A stretch of 61,800 nucleotides of DNA from JABSOG01 sp041583135 (GCA_041583135.1 JBFHGJ010000022.1:1-61800), one strand, 5' to 3'; positions 8,656 to 16,714 are shown, numbered from the stretch's first letter. The notes: generated by a model not told the origin, from the sequence alone. Made by a program: numbers and translations.

Positions 8656-8849
8656 AACCTGAGCTTCACGTAAGGAAGGGCCGTAGAGCACAGCTATTTT
8701 CATCGCTAACTGCTCCAAATTTGTTTGCTTTAGGCGACTAAAGCGGCGCAAATTTGGATTGTTATCGAAGAAAATATCAGCACTCTCCTGCTTTTCAAAG
8801 GGGGCGATGAGTTCAAGGGCATTGACCCGCCTTACGCAATGCTCAGGTT
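8656..8849 (+). repeat. Structured palindromic element, copy 1
   Basis: 194 bp, starting three bases after the purC stop. Outer stem: AACCTGAGC plus CGTAAGG (8656-8675) pairs with CCTTACG plus GCTCAGGTT (8830-8849), with a 4-by-4 internal loop. Core: CCAAATTTG (8715-8723), then GCTTTAG, loop GCGA, CTAAAGC, then CAAATTTGG (8749-8757). A middle stem TATTTTC/GAAAATA (8695-8701, 8770-8776) also forms. It aligns without gaps through the left arm to the element at 52530. No protein frame spans it. Function unknown. Confidence 0.8.
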
Positions 8850-8860
8850 ATTCAACTCTA

Positions 8861-8886
8861 ATGTGGCTCTTGTTCAAGAGCCACAT
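8861..8886. terminator. Perfect hairpin between purC and the DMT gene
   Basis: ATGTGGCTCTTG and CAAGAGCCACAT form a 12-bp perfect inverted repeat with a two-base centre. It lies between two converging genes. No T run follows on either strand, so termination is inferred from position and stem strength. Confidence 0.45.
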
Positions 8887-8920
8887 ATTCCACCAGCCAA
8901 TCTCGCCAAAATCTAGTTAA

Positions 8921-8987
8921 GGTGTCAGACACCTAGAGATTTTTATCGCCTTTTATCAGGGGCTTAAGCAATTTGGTGTCAGACACC
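8921..8987. repeat. Pair of GGTGTCAGACACC palindromes
   Basis: The same 13-base palindrome occurs at 8921-8933 and 8975-8987. The first overlaps the stop codon of the DMT exporter gene and the second lies within its last codons. They look like a small repetitive extragenic palindrome pair that has become part of the gene end. Confidence 0.65.
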
Positions 8988-9856
8988 TTGACTTTTTTGG
9001 GGCCAAACTGGTAGATGGCAAGACCGACTAAGATGGCGCCGGCACCGATCAGTATGCTCAAGGTAATGGTTTCATTGTTGAGCTTGGCGCCTAAAATAAG
9101 GGCCATGACAGGGGTGATAAGGGTGATAAGTCCTACCGTTGCCGCAGTCAGCTTTTGCAGCACGTAGTAATAGGCGAAAAAGCCAAGTACCGAGCCGAAG
9201 GTGCCAAGATATAAGATGGCGGCAATAGAATGAAATTGCCATTGCTCATCGGGTATAGTGCCGTCCAACAATGCCCAAGTCAGCACATAAAATGGCAACG
9301 AAACCCACAGCGCGCCTGCTGTTGTCGCCAGCGGATGAATGGCGACATTGACACTTTTGACCAAGACGGCGCTGAGGGCAAAAAAGCCCATGCCGATGAT
9401 CAATGTGATAAGGCTTGAGAGCTGGGCACTTTGCATAGATAGGTTGTCGTAACACACCACCATTAAACCGCTAAAGGCAATTACTAGGGCCAATTGGCGA
9501 GCCCGGCCAAACGGCGCCTCGCCAATGACGCGCTGCGCCAGTAGACCTGAAACTAAAGGCGCCAAACCATAAACCAATGAGATCACCCCCGAGGGTAAAT
9601 CTCTGGCGGCAAGATAGGTCAAGACCATACCCAGATAAATATTCAATGACGAATAGCAGTAGACTTTTATTGCTGCGCTGTTAAGGGGTAATTTGACTCT
9701 GAGCAATTTAACTAAGAATAAGGCTATCGGCGCTGCGATGGCCGTGCGCAGCATTGCCGCCATCACCGGGTTAACGGTCTCTGAACTCAGCACAATCGCC
9801 AAAGGGGTTGTTGACCAAATAATGATGACTGTCAAATAGGCGAGTATTACGGGCAT
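8933..9856 (-). CDS. EamA/DMT-superfamily exporter
   Basis: About 307 residues and ten hydrophobic segments in two EamA repeats. The start MPVILAYLTVIIIWSTTPLA is the usual family start; an in-frame ATG 18 codons earlier has no better ribosome site. Typical blocks are VYGLAPLVSGLLAQR and GFFAYYYVLQKLTAA, with LITPVMALILGAKLNNE in the second repeat. Members export amino acids or other metabolites; the substrate cannot be told. The last 17 or so residues, VSDTKLLKPLIKGDKNL, are encoded partly by repeat palindromes, so the natural C-terminus may have been altered. Confidence 0.85.
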   Translation of the reverse strand: MPVILAYLTVIIIWSTTPLAIVLSSETVNPVMAAMLRTAIAAPIALFLVKLLRVKLPLNSAAIKVYCYSSLNIYLGMVLTYLAARDLPSGVISLVYGLAPLVSGLLAQRVIGEAPFGRARQLALVIAFSGLMVVCYDNLSMQSAQLSSLITLIIGMGFFALSAVLVKSVNVAIHPLATTAGALWVSLPFYVLTWALLDGTIPDEQWQFHSIAAILYLGTFGSVLGFFAYYYVLQKLTAATVGLITLITPVMALILGAKLNNETITLSILIGAGAILVGLAIYQFGPKKVKVSDTKLLKPLIKGDKNL

Positions 9857-9957
9857 GGACCACCGGCTGCTGAAAAAAACTGGCGATACTATAGGCAAAA
9901 CCGTCATCAAAAGAAACCAATGACAAAATTAAAACCGGCAACGACAGCAAGATCTTG

Positions 9958-9987
9958 TTGACAGTAGATCTTAAATAGAACTAATAT
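9958..9987 (+). promoter_or_regulatory. Promoter of the SPFH operon
   Basis: A perfect -35 TTGACA (9958-9963) lies 18 bases before a -10-like TAATAT (9982-9987). It points at the SPFH gene 37 bases further on. The operator palindromes begin within the -10. Confidence 0.6.
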
Positions 9988-10005
9988 GATATCAGTTTGA
10001 TATCA
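9987..10005. promoter_or_regulatory. Tandem TGATATCA operator
   Basis: Two perfect 8-bp palindromes, TGATATCA at 9987-9994 and 9998-10005, are repeated at an 11-base period, which is one helical turn. They overlap the -10 and start region of the promoter. Ribbon-helix-helix repressors such as MetJ and Arc bind side by side on tandem short palindromes. The second gene of this operon encodes such a protein, so autoregulation is the natural inference. Confidence 0.6.
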
Positions 10006-10023
10006 CTTTGAAGGGTTTTGATT

Positions 10024-10881
10024 ATGGTAAAGGAAACTAAAGCGTTGTCGTTAAACGGCTATGTTATGTTATTGGTATTGTTGTCACTGATCGTTGCTGC
10101 CGTTGTCAGTATCGGTCTGAGCGTTGGTGTTGTGACGAAATTAGCGAGTATTGTTTTGTTGATTGTCTCTGCCTTTTGTTTGGTGGGCCTTAATATGATC
10201 CAGCCTAATCAAGCGAAGGTGATGACCTTGTTTGGCGCCTATGCCGGTAGTGACACCAATAATGGTTTACGTTGGACCAATCCATTGTATGTGCGCAAAA
10301 CCGTATCGTTGCGTATTCGCAATTTTGAAAGCGGTAAGTTAAAGGTAAACGATGAGTCCGGCAGTCCGATTGAAATCGCCGCTGTGGTAGTTTGGTCGGT
10401 CAAAGATACCGCTGAGGCCTTGTTTGAAGTGGACGACTATGAAAGCTTTGTGACCATTCAATCTGAGGCGGCACTTCGAAATATGGCGACTGGTTATCCC
10501 TATGACCAAGCGGAAGAAGGGGCGATGTCATTGCGTAGTCATGCTTGTGAAATCGCGTTAAAGCTGCAACAGGAGATCCAAAGCAGACTGGACAAAGCAG
10601 GTGTTGAAGTACACGAAGCCCGTATCAGTCACTTGGCCTACGCTCCTGAAATTGCTCATGCCATGTTGCAACGCCAACAAGCCGGCGCCATCATCGCCGC
10701 CAGAGCTAGAATTGTCGATGGCGCGGTAGGGATGGTTGAAATGGCCCTTGATAAGCTGACAGAAAAAGGTGTGGTGGATTTAGATGAAGAACGTAAAGCC
10801 GCCATGGTCAGCAACCTATTGGTGGTGTTGTGTGGCGACAAGAGTACGCAACCTGTGGTTAACGCCGGCACGATTTACTAA
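10024..10881 (+). CDS. SPFH/Band 7 domain protein
   Basis: 285 residues; the ATG is preceded by AAGGG. Two N-terminal membrane segments (MLLVLLSLIVAAVVSIGLSV and LASIVLLIVSAFCLVGL) lead into a Band 7 domain: MIQPNQAKVMTLFGAYAGS, LRWTNPLYVRKTVSLRIRNF, DESGSPIEIAAVVVWSVKDT. A helical C-terminus follows (LAYAPEIAHAMLQRQQAGAI). SPFH proteins form large membrane-bound rings or scaffolds. Its stop codon shares a base with the start of the Arc-like gene. Regulated, probably, through the TGATATCA pair upstream. Confidence 0.85.
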   Translation: MVKETKALSLNGYVMLLVLLSLIVAAVVSIGLSVGVVTKLASIVLLIVSAFCLVGLNMIQPNQAKVMTLFGAYAGSDTNNGLRWTNPLYVRKTVSLRIRNFESGKLKVNDESGSPIEIAAVVVWSVKDTAEALFEVDDYESFVTIQSEAALRNMATGYPYDQAEEGAMSLRSHACEIALKLQQEIQSRLDKAGVEVHEARISHLAYAPEIAHAMLQRQQAGAIIAARARIVDGAVGMVEMALDKLTEKGVVDLDEERKAAMVSNLLVVLCGDKSTQPVVNAGTIY

Positions 10882-11087
10882 TGGCCGCTAAAAAAAGCTA
10901 TCCGCTTAGAATACAGCCTGATGTGCTGGCTGCGATGCAGCGCTGGGCAGATGATGAGTTGCGTAGCCTTAACGCGCAAATCGAATATGTACTCAGAGAC
11001 GCCTTGGTTAAAAGCGGCCGGGTGAAGATCACACAAAAAGTGATCACTGAAATCAATCCCGCCGATGAGGATGGTTCAGCACCGTAA
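10881..11087 (+). CDS. Arc-family ribbon-helix-helix DNA-binding protein
   Basis: 68 residues. SYPLRIQPDVLAAMQRWADD followed by LRSLNAQIEYVLRDAL is the classic RHH pattern: a short beta strand, helix A, turn, helix B ending in an Arc-like RDAL. The tail KITQKVITEINPADED is acidic. It overlaps the SPFH stop as TAATG, so the two are translated together. RHH dimers bind tandem short palindromes in DNA; the paired TGATATCA upstream of the operon is the obvious candidate site. It could also act on other genes. Confidence 0.8.
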   Translation: MAAKKSYPLRIQPDVLAAMQRWADDELRSLNAQIEYVLRDALVKSGRVKITQKVITEINPADEDGSAP

Positions 11088-11232
11088 TTTTCACTGGGTT
11101 TGGATGTGTTTATCTTACACAATATAAAGGATAAACACGTCCTAACAAACGAGGTAAATTTATACTTAGCACCGGGCGCATTTTTTTTGTATTATAGGCG
11201 GCGTTAGACAATTGACGTGTTAAGAGATAACC

Positions 11233-11403
11233 ATGAGTGAAGTGAAAAAACCCCCACTGCATTTGGTGAAAACCTGGATATGGATGATGACGGCATCAGA
11301 TGACGACGAGCTTAAAGCCAGTGGTCAGGAAAAACTCATTGCCGCCTTTGGTTCAATGCTCGAAGTTCAGAAGTATTTGGAAGAAAACAATATTCAGTTG
11401 TAG
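11233..11403 (+). CDS. Small conserved-looking protein, unknown function
   Basis: 56 residues, MSEVKKPPLHLVKTWIWMMT through EENNIQL. Not recognised. A run of TTTTTTTTGTATTATAGG upstream could supply a promoter (TATTAT), and GAGATAA serves as a weak ribosome site. The chain has an amphipathic start with two Trp, then an acidic patch (TASDDDELKASG) and a helical end. Composition and codon use look like its neighbours. The gene stands alone between the SPFH operon and the bacterioferritins. Confidence 0.55.
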   Translation: MSEVKKPPLHLVKTWIWMMTASDDDELKASGQEKLIAAFGSMLEVQKYLEENNIQL

Positions 11404-11605
11404 CAGCTTAAATCGTATTCGCTAGATGCAATTCAAGATGCCCTAACCAGCTATCTCTTGAGATAGTTGGCAGTGGCCTACATTCGCAAAAATTTCCCTA
11501 CCATCCGTTCATCTTTCGATGATAAAACCGCTTGATTTAACATGGCTAAATCGAAACATTTGGTCTACCCTTTAAACATTTGAAATAGCAAAGGGTTTTG
11601 ACAAA

Positions 11606-12076
11606 ATGAAAGGTAATCAAAAAGTTATTGACTGTCTCAATGGCTTGCTCGACAACGAACTTGGTTCTATCGATCAGTATTTCACCCATTCTCGAATGTA
11701 TGAAGATTGGGGCTTGGTTAAGTTATACGAGCATTTAAATCATGAGCTAGAAGAAGAAACCGACCACGCCGATAGGCTGATCAAACGCATTCTATTTTTA
11801 GAAGGCACGCCAGACTTAAGCTCACGCAGTGGCATGAACATCGGATCAGATGTGCAGTCGATGATGCAAAACGATTTGAATTTTGAATACAAGGTACGCG
11901 ACGACATCCGTGAAGGTATCAAATTGTGCGAAGCCGAGGGCGACTACGAGTCTCGTGAGATCTTGGAAAAACTGCTTTTCGATACCGAGGAAGATCACAT
12001 CTTTTGGCTCGAAAAACAGCTGGGTCTTATCGCCAAGATTGGTATTCAAAACTATATTCAATCACAAATGGGCTAA
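11606..12076 (+). CDS. bfr: Bacterioferritin subunit with ferroxidase centre, heme ligand lost
   Basis: 156 residues, four-helix bundle. Compared with the known E. coli Bfr numbering, all ferroxidase residues are present: E18, Y25, E51, H54, E94, E127 and H130. The heme-binding Met52 is Thr. It therefore oxidises and stores iron but cannot bind the inter-subunit heme by itself. The second bacterioferritin gene follows 12 bases later with an AAAGGAG site, and bfd converges downstream. A mixed 24-subunit shell made of both products is expected. Confidence 0.92.
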   Translation: MKGNQKVIDCLNGLLDNELGSIDQYFTHSRMYEDWGLVKLYEHLNHELEEETDHADRLIKRILFLEGTPDLSSRSGMNIGSDVQSMMQNDLNFEYKVRDDIREGIKLCEAEGDYESREILEKLLFDTEEDHIFWLEKQLGLIAKIGIQNYIQSQMG

Positions 12077-12088
12077 AGGAGAAAAACC

Positions 12089-12553
12089 ATGAAAGCACTA
12101 CCGGGCGTGATCGCCAAGTTGAATGTGGCTTTGGCCGATCAGTTGGTGGCAATCAACCAATATTTCTTACATGCGCGAATGTATAAAAATGAAGGACTGA
12201 ATGAGCTTAATGAGAAAGCCTATAAACAGTCAATTTTGAAAATGAAGCAGGCCGACTGGTTGATTGAACGTATTTTGCTGCTCGAAGGCTTGCCCAATTT
12301 GCAGGATTTGGGCGCGCTTAAAATCGGTGAGGATACCAAAGAGCGCTTGCAGGCCGATTTGGATTATGAACTTGCGGCAAGAGATCTCATTGGCGATGGT
12401 ATTGCCTTTTGTGAGCAGGCGGGAGACTTTGTTTCAAGAGAGTTGCTGGAAAAGCTGTTGCATAACACCGAAGAACAAATCGATTGGATTGAATCACAGC
12501 AGTTTTGTATTGCCAATGCCGGGATTGAAAATTATCTGCAATCTCAGATGTAA
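12089..12553 (+). CDS. bfr: Bacterioferritin subunit with heme ligand, ferroxidase centre lost
   Basis: 154 residues. It keeps the heme ligand Met52 (in ILKMKQAD). It has lost most ferroxidase ligands: E18 is Gln, E51 is Lys, H54 is Gln, E127 is Thr and H130 is Gln. E94 remains. It is the mirror image of the upstream subunit. Similar two-subunit pairs are known in Neisseria and Pseudomonas, where one chain supplies iron oxidation and the other heme for electron-driven release. Co-transcribed with its partner. Confidence 0.92.
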   Translation: MKALPGVIAKLNVALADQLVAINQYFLHARMYKNEGLNELNEKAYKQSILKMKQADWLIERILLLEGLPNLQDLGALKIGEDTKERLQADLDYELAARDLIGDGIAFCEQAGDFVSRELLEKLLHNTEEQIDWIESQQFCIANAGIENYLQSQM

Positions 12554-12558
12554 TGGTG

Positions 12559-12579
12559 GGCCGGTTGCTGCAATCGGCC
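12559..12579. terminator. Hairpin between bfr and bfd
   Basis: GGCCGGTTG and CAATCGGCC form a 9-bp stem including one G-T pair, with loop CTG. It lies between the convergent bfr pair and bfd. No T run is present, so function is inferred from position. Confidence 0.4.
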
Positions 12580-12622
12580 ATCATCTTGACTTCAGTTAAT
12601 GTAGGCAATGTTAAGCGCCGCT

Positions 12623-12805
12623 TTAGTCGCTTACGTTGACTACCTTAATATTGTTATCAAGCACCTTTTTTGCCGTCTTTACACACTTGCCACATTGCTT
12701 ACCCACATTGAGTTTATTGGCCAAACAACGCATGGTGGTGGCACCTTCTTTGATGGTCTTGTTGATGGTGGTATCGGTAACACCATGACAGATACAAACG
12801 AACAT
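12623..12805 (-). CDS. bfd: Bacterioferritin-associated ferredoxin
   Basis: 60 residues with four cysteines in the Bfd order: CIC near the N-terminus and CGKC near residue 38. They bind a [2Fe-2S] cluster. It passes electrons to bacterioferritin heme so that stored ferric iron can be released. Position opposite the bfr pair fits the role. A Fur-like site lies upstream, which suits a gene needed when iron is short. Confidence 0.93.
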   Translation of the reverse strand: MFVCICHGVTDTTINKTIKEGATTMRCLANKLNVGKQCGKCVKTAKKVLDNNIKVVNVSD

Positions 12806-12875
12806 CTTTGAGCTTTCCTAATCGAACTGATATTAGCCAATAAAGGGCGTAGTTAACAGGTGCTTATAATAATCT

Positions 12876-12896
12876 AAATAAGAATGATTCGCAATA
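12876..12896. promoter_or_regulatory. Possible Fur box upstream of bfd
   Basis: AATAAGAATGATTCGCAA has the spacing and A/T pattern of the Fur consensus (GATAATGATAATCATTATC) but several mismatches. It sits about 75 bases upstream of the bfd start. Fur control of bfd is well known; the site itself is a visual match only. Confidence 0.4.
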
Positions 12897-13048
12897 TCAT
12901 GATTTGGTGTTTTTTTGATCTGGATCAGCGATATTTGGCAAAGCTATGATCTTTCAGGTAAAAATATTTTATGAATGCAGGGAAAAAATAGGGGAGATAG
13001 AGGCTTATTGCCGGTAAGCCCATGGCATTACCGGCAGAATGCAATTGG

Positions 13049-13615
13049 CTATGGTCTGAGTTCAGGAAGGCGAACGCCTTTTTCCCAGTCAAGACATTTT
13101 CTTAACAGTCTTGGTTCATACATCGGCCTTTCAATTGCGGTATCGAATAAACAAAAGCTCAAGAGGTAATCTTGGTCTTTGTTGAGTTTGCCGATGTATT
13201 CCGGCTCCTCAGCGGTTTTGTCAAACATACCCAATACCTTAATGGTATTGCCGACCTTGAGAAATTCTTTCTTGATCTCTGCAATACTGGCTATCCAAAG
13301 TGTACGGTTGACGCCATTTGTCAGTTTGATCTGCAAAATGGGTTTTTCACCTGGGCCATCTTCGACTTTCAAGATCTTACCTTCGACAGCCGCCCACTTA
13401 CTGTAGTATTGCGTTTTGAGCTGTTTGTCTTGATAGTAATTTGATGTATAGGTAACGAAAGGAGCCACAGGTGGCAGTGCCAGTTTTCCGCCGGGCTTGA
13501 GTTCAACCAAGCCTGCCGGAGGTGTTGTTTGTTCGGCCTGTGCGTCGTTCTGGGCGTTCGCCAAAGCGCTGTAGCCCAGCGCTACAAAAGCTGCCATCAA
13601 TAACGGTTTTTTCAT
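13049..13615 (-). CDS. Secreted or periplasmic protein, unknown function
   Basis: Not recognised. 188 residues with a signal peptide (MKKPLLMAAFVALGYSALANA). A Pro-rich linker (LPPVAPFVTYTSNYYQDKQ) follows. A beta-rich core (WAAVEGKILKVEDGPGEKP, LQIKLTNGVNRTLWIASI, FLKVGNTIKVLGMFD) looks like a small OB- or SH3-like barrel. Two cysteines near the end (SFCLFD, RKCLDW) could form a disulfide. It lies upstream of nothing in its own direction and downstream of mutS, both on the minus strand. Confidence 0.6.
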   Translation of the reverse strand: MKKPLLMAAFVALGYSALANAQNDAQAEQTTPPAGLVELKPGGKLALPPVAPFVTYTSNYYQDKQLKTQYYSKWAAVEGKILKVEDGPGEKPILQIKLTNGVNRTLWIASIAEIKKEFLKVGNTIKVLGMFDKTAEEPEYIGKLNKDQDYLLSFCLFDTAIERPMYEPRLLRKCLDWEKGVRLPELRP

Positions 13616-13678
13616 CTTGCGCTTATACTCCTATTTACAAACCGGGATTATTCTATTGTGCTTTGCTGCGCAACTCAA

Positions 13679-16252
13679 TCAATGTACCGACTCAACCAAT
13701 TGATAGAGTAGGTCTAATGCCTGCTTGGCGTTTAGCTCATCAGGTTTAATCGTTTTTAACTGCTCTACCACAGGGTGTGGCTTAGGCTCCGATTGCAGCA
13801 AAGGCATTTGCGTATGCAAATCGCCCGTTTGAGCGTCTGCTTTAGAATGGCTTTCTAAAATTTTAAGACGCTTGCGGGCGTTGCTAACTACTGATTTTGG
13901 CACCCCTGCGAGTAGAGCCACGTGTAATCCAAAGCTCTTAGATGCGGCGCCTTCTTGAACTTTATGCATAAAGGCTATGGTATCGCCATGCTCCAGTGCA
14001 TCCAAGTGAACATTGACCAAGCCCGGCAGTTGGTCGGCCAACTGAGTCATCTCAAAATAATGGGTGGCAAACATCGTCAAAGACTTCAACTTGACCGCAA
14101 GGTTTTCGGCGCTGGCCCAAGCGAGGCTTAAGCCGTCAAAGGTGCTGGTACCACGGCCGATTTCATCCATCAACACCAGCGATGCTTCTGTGGCATTATT
14201 TAATATATTGGCGGTTTCGGTCATTTCAACCATAAAAGTCGAGCGGCCGGAAGCCAAGTCGTCGGAGGCGCCGATCCGGGTGAAGATACGGTCGATGGTG
14301 CCAACACGCGCGCTAGTGGCCGGTACGAATGAACCAATATGAGCCATTAGGGTGATCAGTGCCGTTTGCCGCATATAAGTAGATTTACCGCCCATGTTGG
14401 GGCCGGTAATGATCATCATGCGGCGATTGGCACCGAGTTTGACCGGATTGGCAATAAATGGTTCGCTCATCACTTGCTCGACTACCGGGTGGCGGGCATC
14501 TTCAATGGTAAGTTCAATGTCGTTGCTGAGTTGCGGCTGACAGTAATTGAGGGTTTCTGCCCGCTCGGCAAAGCAATTTAAGACATCGAGTTGAGCCAGG
14601 GCATTTGACGTTTCTTGCAGCGGCGCCAGATGTGGCAAGATCAGGTCAAACAGCTCGTCATAGAGCTTTTTCTCGAGCGCCAAGGCCTTGCTTTGGCTGT
14701 TAAGCACCTTGTCCTCATGCTCTTTTAACTCGGGAATGATATAGCGTTCATTGTTTTTAAGGGTTTGACGACGAATATACTCAGGCGGTACATCGTTGCT
14801 GTAGGATTTACTGATCTCAATATAAAAGCCGTGCACCTTGTTGTAGCTTATTTTTAATGTGGGGATGCCGGTGCGTTCTTTTTCTCTGGCTTCCAACTTT
14901 GCCAAATAATCGGTAGCGCCATCATGAAGGTTACGATATTCATCAAGCTCTGCGTTGTATCCCGGCGCGATGACACCACCATCACGTATCAGTACCGGCG
15001 GTGCTTCAACGATGGCACGTTCAAGCAGTTCGAGTAGGGCCGGATATTGTGGGCAAGTGGCCAAAAGTTGTTGTAAGCTTTCACTGTTGGCCAAGTGCAA
15101 AGCAGTATGCAAGGCTGGTAGCTGGGCCAATGCTGCCCTTAAACGCGTCATATCTCTGGGTCTGGCTGAGCGCAGTGCGATACGTGCAAGTACCCGTTCA
15201 AAGTCGCCAATCGGCTTTAATATCTCGACCAGCTCGGGATAAAATTGCTCTTGGATGATCTCCGCCACTGCCGCGTAGCGGTTTTGCAAAATAACCCGGT
15301 CGCGAATCGGGCTGTGGATCCAACGTTTAAGCAATCGGCTGCCCATGGCCGTAGCCGTTTTATCCAGCACTTGTGCCAAAGTGTTGTCGGTTGAGCCTGA
15401 GAGGTTTTGTGTCAGCTCCAAATTTTTACGGGTCGCGGCATCCATAATGATGTGCTGCTCGTTTTGCTCAAGGGCAATACTGCGAATGTGGGGTAGGGCG
15501 GTGCGCTGGGTATCTTTGACATATTGCATCAAGCAGCCGGCGGCAATAATGCCAAGCTCCGCTTTGGCGACCCCAAAACCGACCAAATCTTTGGTTTGAA
15601 ATTGACCCAGCAACAGGTGCTCGGCGGTTTGTTTTTCAAATTCCCACTGTGGTCTGCGTCTTAGTCCTTTGCGCGACTCTATTAGCTGAAGCGGCTCGAA
15701 GCTCTCGGGATAAAGCAGCTCTGCGGGGGCGGTGCGCTGCAATATCGCTAAAAGTTCTTCGTCGTTATTTAGCTCGTTAACCAAAAAACGCCCGGAGTTG
15801 ATGTCTAAATAGGCATAGCCATAACGGCCTTTGCGCTCAAAAACGGCCGCGAGTAAGTTGTCTTGGCGGTCTTTTAACAGCGCTTCATCGCTGACTGTTC
15901 CGGGCGTCACAATACGAACGACTTTGCGTTCAACCGGACCTTTAGAGGTTGCCGGGTCGCCGACCTGTTCACAGATGGCCACCGACTCGCCCAGCTGTAC
16001 CAGCTTGACCAGATAATTTTCAACTGCGTGATAGGGAATACCTGCCATTGGGATTGGAATACCCGCCGATTGGCCACGTTTGGTTAAGGAAATATCCAAC
16101 AGTTGCGAGGCTTTTTTGGCATCGTCAAAAAACAGCTCATAAAAATCGCCCATGCGATAAAACAACAAAATATCTGGCTGCTCGGCCTTCAGTTTGAAGT
16201 ATTGTTGCATCATGGGGGTATGATTCGAAGGTTTGGCAGAATGCGGTGACAT
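13679..16252 (-). CDS. mutS: DNA mismatch repair protein MutS
   Basis: 857 residues, close to E. coli (853). It recognises mispairs and small loops and recruits MutL. Seen: the mismatch-binding Phe-X-Glu block region DILLFYRMGDFYELF, connector and lever domains, and the ATPase with Walker A TGPNMGGKSTYMRQ, Walker B LVLMDEIGRGTST and the FATHYFEMT signature. The C-terminal helix-turn-helix dimer region (LDLLYQLVESV) is intact. It is divergent from recA and shares a 460-base intergenic region with it. Confidence 0.97.
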   Translation of the reverse strand: MSPHSAKPSNHTPMMQQYFKLKAEQPDILLFYRMGDFYELFFDDAKKASQLLDISLTKRGQSAGIPIPMAGIPYHAVENYLVKLVQLGESVAICEQVGDPATSKGPVERKVVRIVTPGTVSDEALLKDRQDNLLAAVFERKGRYGYAYLDINSGRFLVNELNNDEELLAILQRTAPAELLYPESFEPLQLIESRKGLRRRPQWEFEKQTAEHLLLGQFQTKDLVGFGVAKAELGIIAAGCLMQYVKDTQRTALPHIRSIALEQNEQHIIMDAATRKNLELTQNLSGSTDNTLAQVLDKTATAMGSRLLKRWIHSPIRDRVILQNRYAAVAEIIQEQFYPELVEILKPIGDFERVLARIALRSARPRDMTRLRAALAQLPALHTALHLANSESLQQLLATCPQYPALLELLERAIVEAPPVLIRDGGVIAPGYNAELDEYRNLHDGATDYLAKLEAREKERTGIPTLKISYNKVHGFYIEISKSYSNDVPPEYIRRQTLKNNERYIIPELKEHEDKVLNSQSKALALEKKLYDELFDLILPHLAPLQETSNALAQLDVLNCFAERAETLNYCQPQLSNDIELTIEDARHPVVEQVMSEPFIANPVKLGANRRMMIITGPNMGGKSTYMRQTALITLMAHIGSFVPATSARVGTIDRIFTRIGASDDLASGRSTFMVEMTETANILNNATEASLVLMDEIGRGTSTFDGLSLAWASAENLAVKLKSLTMFATHYFEMTQLADQLPGLVNVHLDALEHGDTIAFMHKVQEGAASKSFGLHVALLAGVPKSVVSNARKRLKILESHSKADAQTGDLHTQMPLLQSEPKPHPVVEQLKTIKPDELNAKQALDLLYQLVESVH

Positions 16253-16491
16253 AACTTTTAATACTTTTTGGCTTTAAAAAATAAATGATGGACAAACGCG
16301 GGGATTATCCTGCAATTAGGCGCTGAACGCCACCGTTGTTTTGGGTAAACCTGGCCAGGGACGGACTGTTGGCCGACACGCTTTGCCGCTAGACGCTGGT
16401 TTGCCTCACGCCAACCGCCAAAGGTCATTTTAACTGTCAGTGAATCAATAAGTTAAAACAAAAATCAAAATTTATTAAAAATAAAACTTGA

Positions 16492-16511
16492 TACTGTACG
16501 AACTTACAGTA
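16492..16511. promoter_or_regulatory. LexA (SOS) box 1 of recA
   Basis: TACTGTACGAACTTACAGTA has the CTGT-N8-ACAG core and both outer TA ends of the gammaproteobacterial LexA consensus. It lies some 220 bases before recA. Confidence 0.85.
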
Positions 16512-16535
16512 TACTTAACAACAAATCACAGAGGT

Positions 16536-16555
16536 TACTGTTTGGATATACAGTT
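16536..16555. promoter_or_regulatory. LexA (SOS) box 2 of recA
   Basis: TACTGTTTGGATATACAGTT is a second CTGT-N8-ACAG match, with its start 44 bases (about four helical turns) from that of the first. Two boxes in phase allow cooperative LexA binding and tighter repression. Confidence 0.8.
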
Positions 16556-16714
16556 TGATTGTCGCCTAATCGATGTTGATTGAATGAAACCGGCTCAAAT
16601 ACGCCACTTAATTCGTTCAATTGAGGCGCATAACGCAACAGCCATCAGCAACACACAGAATATCAGCTAAATCTAGTTAGACGAGACAGACGAAAAGCGT
16701 CTTTGGAGAATATC

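Larger units (their letters stand above)
16253..16714. other. mutS-recA intergenic control region
   Basis: About 460 bases. Besides the two LexA boxes it is AT-rich (AAAACAAAAATCAAAATTTATTAAAAATAAAA at 16455-16486). A long untranslated recA leader of roughly 150 bases follows the second box. No gene is seen. Confidence 0.6.
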
